11,274 bases of DNA from Chromatiales bacterium (GTDB taxonomy: Bacteria; Pseudomonadota; Gammaproteobacteria; Chromatiales; Chromatiaceae): the NCBI GenBank assembly GCA_024639625.1, contig JAHEIA010000047.1, positions 1 through 11,274 on the forward strand. Reading direction: 5' to 3'. Positions within the stretch are counted from its first letter, which is position 1. Each line of letters opens with the position of its first letter. Below are positions 7,787 to 11,274 of the stretch, piece by piece. The notes beneath the pieces were generated by a model that was given only the letters and a program-made list of their open reading frames with translations, made no database searches and had not been told where the DNA came from. The position numbers were made by a program, and so were the translations under genes.

Positions 7787-7821
7787 CGCATAACCGATAA
7801 TCTTATCTGAGGAGATTCTGC

Positions 7822-8163
7822 ATGAACAAGATTGCAAAAGTTGTTTCCATCGCCGCGCTGCTCGGCGCTTCCGCTTCCGCCTCTGCTTTCTGGGGTGGTG
7901 GTCCTTGGGGTGGTCCTGGCTGGGGCAATTCCGGTTGGGGTGACGACTGGTTCGGTGATGGCTGGGGTGACTTCAACATGAGCATGAGCGGCGGCGGACA
8001 TGGTTACGGCCGCGGCTACGGCAACCGCTACTACGGATATGGCCCCTATGGTTGGGGCGGCCCCTATGGCTACGGCGGCTATCCGTACGGTGGCTACGGC
8101 TACCCCTATGGCGCAGTAGCGCCGGTGGTTCCGGCTGCGCCGGCGGCTCCGGAAAGCAAGTAA
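7822..8163 (+). CDS. Sulfur-globule-type envelope protein (SgpA/SgpB-like), secreted Gly/Tyr/Trp-rich
   Basis: A 113-residue protein with a Sec signal (MNKIAK, then a hydrophobic stretch) and a likely cut after ASASA at 22, leaving a 91-residue mature chain starting FWGGGPWGG. Of these 91 residues I count 31 Gly, 13 Tyr and 7 Trp, and no Cys. The chain falls into a Trp/Gly/Asp part (23-52), a Ser/Met/Gly bridge, a Tyr/Gly part (61-97) with PYG and YGY repeats, and a Pro/Ala tail. This matches the sulfur globule proteins that coat periplasmic sulfur deposits in Allochromatium and relatives, which are likewise small, exported, and rich in glycine and aromatics. AGGAG at 7810-7814 lies seven bases before the ATG. 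A general glycine-rich secreted protein is the alternative. No sulfur-oxidation enzyme is in the window, so the role rests on sequence likeness alone. Confidence 0.82.
   Translation: MNKIAKVVSIAALLGASASASAFWGGGPWGGPGWGNSGWGDDWFGDGWGDFNMSMSGGGHGYGRGYGNRYYGYGPYGWGGPYGYGGYPYGGYGYPYGAVAPVVPAAPAAPESK
8041..8112 (+). repeat. Degenerate coding repeats of the Tyr/Gly part of the globule protein
   Basis: GGCCCCTATGG occurs at 8041-8051 and again at 8059-8069, and CCCCTATGG recurs near 8103. In between are GGCTACGGCGGCTA and GGTGGCTACGGCTA. They encode the PYG and YGY units. Such runs could expand or shrink by slippage. Confidence 0.6.
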
Positions 8164-8181
8164 TCCGGAAAAGCGGTGACC

Positions 8182-8213
8182 GCTGCGCGCGCACCTCGTG
8201 GTGCGCGCGCAGC
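8182..8213 (+). other. Strong intercistronic hairpin
   Basis: GCTGCGCGCGCACC (8182-8195) and GGTGCGCGCGCAGC (8200-8213) form a perfect 14-pair stem closed by a TCGT loop, 18 bases after the globule gene stop and 62 bases before the next ATG. No T run follows, so it is not a standard terminator. It could block 3' exonucleases or cause partial termination, setting a high ratio of the first to the second protein. Confidence 0.75.
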
Positions 8214-8275
8214 CTCGAACAGGCGTCGCGTCCTGACACAGCCGACACTGGTTCTGAAATTGTAGGAATAACCCA

Positions 8276-9031
8276 ATGAAAAAGATCAATAAACTGGCGC
8301 TAGTATCGGCCATCGCGGCGGCTTCCGTTTCCGTGAGCGCCAGCGAATCCGGAGCCGCTAAGCCGGTCATGCAGCCGGCAGCTCCCGCGATGTACGGGAT
8401 GCAACAAGATTTCCAGGCGCTGATCGCCGCGCAGCAACAAGCGATCGCCGAACAGCGGCGGGCGGCGGTAGAGCGCTACCAGGCCTTCGTAGAGCAGCAA
8501 CAGGCCCTTGTGGCTCAACACCAGAAGGCCGTAGCGGAGCAGATGCAGGCCCTTGCGGCGCAGCAGCAGGCGGCGGCCGAGCAGTATCAGGAATACCTTC
8601 AGCAACCGGCGCAGACGCCTGTCGCTCCTTATCCGGTGTACGCCTGGCAGGATCCGCTGGCGTTGCACCAACAAATGATCCAGGCGTCAGAGCAGCAACA
8701 CGAAGCCGTGCTGGAGGCCGTCGAGGCGCAGCGTAAATATGTCGATGAGCGGTTGGCCGTCAACGCGCCGGCGCCGTTGTCGTTCGCCGGCGATAACATG
8801 CCGCTGCGGCCGGAGTTTCCGGCAATGGCGAACTTCATGCCGGAGTTCCCGGGGGTTGCTGGCTACCAAAAGGAAGTGGCAGCGGATCGAGAGGAGTGGA
8901 TCAAAGTCAGCGCAGAGCGGCGCGACGCGCTGCGCCAGAAGATCGCAGATCAGCGCAAGGCAGCCTACGAGCGGCATTCCGCAGTGCGGGAACGCGCCAT
9001 CGAAGCACGTCGCAAGATGCGCGATATCTGA
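8276..9031 (+). CDS. Secreted Gln/Ala-rich coiled-coil protein, next to the sulfur-globule gene
   Basis: A 251-residue protein with a Sec signal and a likely cut after about residue 22 (SVSVSA). Residues 48-105 are an almost pure run of heptads of the form A-x-[AV]-[EA]-Q-x-Q, interrupted by single extra residues at Q55 and K84. A Pro-rich hinge follows (111-120, with PVAPYPVY), then a second helix (about 127-160), a Pro/Phe segment with two PEFP motifs (179-192), and a basic helical tail (about 197-251) rich in Arg/Lys/Glu. There is no Cys and no enzyme motif. AGGA at 8264-8267 lies eight bases before the ATG. I do not recognise a named family. Because it follows the globule gene and precedes the terminator, a globule-coat or globule-anchoring role is likely; I recall that Allochromatium has a coiled-coil globule protein, SgpD, but cannot test homology. 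Confidence 0.8.
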   Translation: MKKINKLALVSAIAAASVSVSASESGAAKPVMQPAAPAMYGMQQDFQALIAAQQQAIAEQRRAAVERYQAFVEQQQALVAQHQKAVAEQMQALAAQQQAAAEQYQEYLQQPAQTPVAPYPVYAWQDPLALHQQMIQASEQQHEAVLEAVEAQRKYVDERLAVNAPAPLSFAGDNMPLRPEFPAMANFMPEFPGVAGYQKEVAADREEWIKVSAERRDALRQKIADQRKAAYERHSAVRERAIEARRKMRDI

Positions 9032-9061
9032 TATCCCAGTAGCTATCCTATCGCCAAGAAA

Positions 9062-9093
9062 GGCGCGTGCGCGAAAGCGGACGCGCCTTTTTT
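9062..9093 (+). terminator. Rho-independent terminator of the globule/coiled-coil unit
   Basis: GGCGCGT (9062-9068) pairs with ACGCGCC (9081-9087); after a G-G mismatch the helix continues CGC/GCG capped by a GAAA tetraloop, and six T residues follow (9088-9093). It lies 31 bases after the coiled-coil gene stop. An A-rich stretch (9057-9061) opposite could let it act weakly on the other strand too. Confidence 0.92.
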
Positions 9094-9182
9094 GTGTGCG
9101 GGAATGCGCATCCTGCTTGACCCTGGGAAGCGTAACAGGCTCCAATTACCGCGGTATGAATTGCGCGAGTCCCTGACCGGCT

Positions 9183-11240
9183 ATGCCGTCTATGAAAGCC
9201 ATCGATCTCGATCACCTGCGGAACATCGGTATCGTCGCTCATGTCGACGCCGGGAAGACCACGCTTACCGAACGGGTGCTGTTCTACACCGGCGCGTCGC
9301 ACAAGATGGGTGAGGTGCACGACGGCGCCGCGCACATGGACTACATGGAGGAAGAGCGGGCGCACGGGATCACGATCACCGCTGCAGTGACCAAGGCGCC
9401 CTGGAACGGTCACGTCATTCAACTGATCGATACACCTGGCCACGTGGATTTCACGATGGAAGTGGAGCGCTCCATGCGTGTCCTCGATGGCTGTGTACTG
9501 GTGCTCGACGGCGTCCGAGGGGTCGAGCCGCAGACCGAGACCGTATGGCGACAGCGAAGCCGGTTTGGCTTACCGGCGCTGTTCTTCGTCAACAAGATGG
9601 ATCGGGTCGGAGCGGACTTTGCGCGGGTCCTGGAGACCGTGCGCGAACGCTTGGGGGCGCAGCCCGTGGCGATCACGGTGCCGCTGCCCGAGCAAGCGTC
9701 TGTCGTCAATCTGGTGACTGGGCGCATGCTCCGTTTCCTTGGAGAGCGCGGCGAAGAGGTAGAGTCAACCCCCTGTGATCCGGACCTTTGGGCCCAGCTT
9801 GCCGACGAGCGGGAGTCACTGCTCCTGACCGCCGCGGAATGGGACGAAGAGCTGGCGGATATCGTATTGGCCGGCGAGCAACCGGATGCGGAATCCTTGT
9901 GGCGAGCGCTGCGTAAGGCGACCTTGGCGGGGAGCCTGTTTCCGTGTTTTGGCGGCAGCGCTCTACAGAATCGGGGCGTCCAGCCGTTGCTGGACGCGGT
10001 GATCCGTCTGTTGCCGAACCCGTTGGAGCGGCCTCCCTCCGCGGGACAGTGCATGGACGGGAGTTCGGAGATCGTGTCGATGGAGGCTGCGGGGCCGCTG
10101 GCGGCACTTGCCTTCAAGGTGCAGTTGTGGGACGGACGCAGGCATGTATTTGCCCGCATTTACCGCGGCCGTCTGCAGCCCGGAGATCGTGTAGCGATAC
10201 CCAAGGCGGACGGCCAAGTGGTCCAGGAGCACGTGGCCAGGGTGTTCGATGTGGACGCCAACAAGCGTGGTCGCCTCGAGGCTGCGTACCCTGGGCAGAT
10301 CGTCCTCTTGGCAGGATTACGCTGGGCGGCGACGGGTGACACGCTCTGCGATCCCGAACATCCCCTGTTCCTGCAGCGTATCGAGGCCAGAGACCCGGTC
10401 TTGAGCCTGGCGGTTGAGCCCCAGTCCAGCGGTGAGGAGGAGAAGCTGCTCGAGGTCCTGGACAAGCTGCAGCAGGAAGACCCTACATTGCGGGTAGAAG
10501 AGGAGGAGGAGACCGGCCAGCGTTTGCTGCGCGGCATGGGCGAGTTGCACCTACAGATCGTCCTGGAACGCCTGAAACGCGAATTCAACCTTTCCGTTCG
10601 AGCAGGAAAACCCGCGGTGGCCCTGCGCGAAACCGTTGCCAATCCCGCTGTCGGTGAAGTTTTGTTCGAGCGTACCCTGGAAGCCGAGCACAAGGCGCTG
10701 GAAGCCAAGGCGCGAGTACGCGTCGCGGTCAACCCACTGGCGCGCGGGGCAGGGTTAGAGTTCCGGGTGCAGCCGCGTGTGCTGCCGGACGGAGTGGATC
10801 TGTCGGAAGCGCAGCGTGAGGCAGTCGGCCTGGGCGCCCGGGATCTTGCTCTCAGCGGACCGCTGGCAGGTGTTCCCCTGAGCGATCTCGCCATTGACGT
10901 GGAGGAGGTAGAGCTGTTCGGAGCGGCGTCGCGCCCGGAGGTCCTGCGAGCCGCGGCATCGCTTGCGACGCGGCGGGGTTTGATCGCGGCCGGCGGATCG
11001 TTGTTGCATCCGATCATGCGGACCGAGGTGGTGGTGCCGGAGGAGAACCTGGGCAGCGTGCTCGGGGATCTCCAGGCGCGACAGGCGCTGATCAAAGAGA
11101 CCCGGATGCAGGCGGATTCGGTTTCTATACTGTGCGACGCGCCGCTCGATCGTCTCTTGGGTTACAGTACCGATCTGCGCGGCATGACCCACGGACGCGG
11201 CCAATTCACCATGGAGTTTGACCGCTTCGATCTGATCTGA
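9183..11240 (+). CDS. Elongation factor G paralogue, EF-G2 / ribosome-recycling type
   Basis: A 685-residue GTPase with all G motifs: AHVDAGKTT at 19-27 (G1), HGITI in switch I at 61-65, DTPGH at 83-87, NKMDR at 137-141 and GSAL near 259. Domains II, III (GMGELHLQIVLERL), IV and V follow. Domain IV departs from translocating EF-G: the SGGRGQYGHV segment after RETVANPA is replaced by ERTLEAEHKALEAKARV, and the tip motif YHDVDSS is replaced by FGAASRPEV (579-587). These changes, SGPLAGVPLSDLAI, and LGYSTDLRGMTHGRG (659-673) resemble mitochondrial EF-G2, which splits ribosomes with RRF rather than translocating. An in-frame TGA at 9174-9176 limits the start to ATG 9183 or 9192; neither has a good ribosome site. 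Switch I has HGITI where EF-G has RGITI. Ribosome protection is a less likely alternative. Confidence 0.88.
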   Translation: MPSMKAIDLDHLRNIGIVAHVDAGKTTLTERVLFYTGASHKMGEVHDGAAHMDYMEEERAHGITITAAVTKAPWNGHVIQLIDTPGHVDFTMEVERSMRVLDGCVLVLDGVRGVEPQTETVWRQRSRFGLPALFFVNKMDRVGADFARVLETVRERLGAQPVAITVPLPEQASVVNLVTGRMLRFLGERGEEVESTPCDPDLWAQLADERESLLLTAAEWDEELADIVLAGEQPDAESLWRALRKATLAGSLFPCFGGSALQNRGVQPLLDAVIRLLPNPLERPPSAGQCMDGSSEIVSMEAAGPLAALAFKVQLWDGRRHVFARIYRGRLQPGDRVAIPKADGQVVQEHVARVFDVDANKRGRLEAAYPGQIVLLAGLRWAATGDTLCDPEHPLFLQRIEARDPVLSLAVEPQSSGEEEKLLEVLDKLQQEDPTLRVEEEEETGQRLLRGMGELHLQIVLERLKREFNLSVRAGKPAVALRETVANPAVGEVLFERTLEAEHKALEAKARVRVAVNPLARGAGLEFRVQPRVLPDGVDLSEAQREAVGLGARDLALSGPLAGVPLSDLAIDVEEVELFGAASRPEVLRAAASLATRRGLIAAGGSLLHPIMRTEVVVPEENLGSVLGDLQARQALIKETRMQADSVSILCDAPLDRLLGYSTDLRGMTHGRGQFTMEFDRFDLI

Positions 11241-11274
11241 GGGAGTCTTTCCTCCGGGTTGCAGGCGATCGGGT

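Noticed and set aside
7639..8370. Extension of the pyrC frame by 244 residues upstream
   Set aside because: The added part is antisense to the globule gene and crosses the AT-rich promoter island; PyrC has its normal N terminus at 7638.
10160..11095. 311-residue minus-strand frame within the EF-G paralogue
   Set aside because: Ser/Arg-rich antisense shadow of a gene with continuous family homology on the plus strand.
1..11274. CRISPR array, insertion sequence or phage genes
   Set aside because: No regularly spaced repeats, transposase, integrase or terminal inverted repeats were seen; the window looks like stable chromosome.

Overview
The window reads as GC-rich chromosomal DNA (roughly 60-65 % G+C by eye) from a gammaproteobacterium, most likely a sulfur-oxidising member of the Chromatiales. 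The gammaproteobacterial call rests on grxD, rnt, mlaA and pyrC of typical lengths, and on grxD/rnt/pyrC lying near each other, as I recall from Pseudomonas. The sulfur-oxidiser call rests on a short secreted Gly/Tyr/Trp-rich protein at 7822-8163 that looks like the envelope proteins of periplasmic sulfur globules.

Layout. (1) 1-3540, plus strand: the C-terminal half of a hydantoinase B/5-oxoprolinase subunit, then a class II glutamine amidotransferase best matched to the N-acetylglutaminylglutamine (NAGGN) amidotransferase AsnO, a CopD-like four-helix membrane protein, and the monothiol glutaredoxin GrxD. Gaps are -1, 47 and 71 bp, so this is probably one transcription unit or a few overlapping ones. 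(2) 3541-3803: 263 bp with no gene, one inverted repeat just after grxD. (3) 3804-4445, minus: RNase T, convergent with grxD. (4) 4446-4596: divergent promoter region with a minus-strand TATAAT, a plus-strand extended -10 and a short palindrome. (5) 4597-6389, plus: a TraB/GumN-family secreted protein and the outer-membrane lipid-transport lipoprotein MlaA, the latter with its own candidate promoter. (6) 6390-6606: 217 bp with no gene between the convergent mlaA and pyrC; only small GC hairpins seen. (7) 6607-7638, minus: dihydroorotase PyrC. (8) 7639-7821: an AT-rich island that must serve pyrC and the sulfur-globule genes divergently. (9) 7822-9093, plus: the sulfur-globule-type protein, a strong intercistronic hairpin, a secreted coiled-coil protein, and a clear intrinsic terminator. 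(10) 9183-11240, plus: a paralogue of elongation factor G resembling the ribosome-recycling EF-G2 type.

Most of the window is housekeeping (pyrimidine synthesis, RNA maturation, Fe-S/redox, outer-membrane lipid asymmetry). The parts worth attention are the two-gene secreted globule/coiled-coil cassette with its RNA structures, the EF-G paralogue that lacks the domain IV motifs needed for translocation, and the AsnO-type enzyme standing away from its usual NAGGN partners next to a hydantoinase gene. All identifications come from reading the sequence and from memory of the families; no database search was run.
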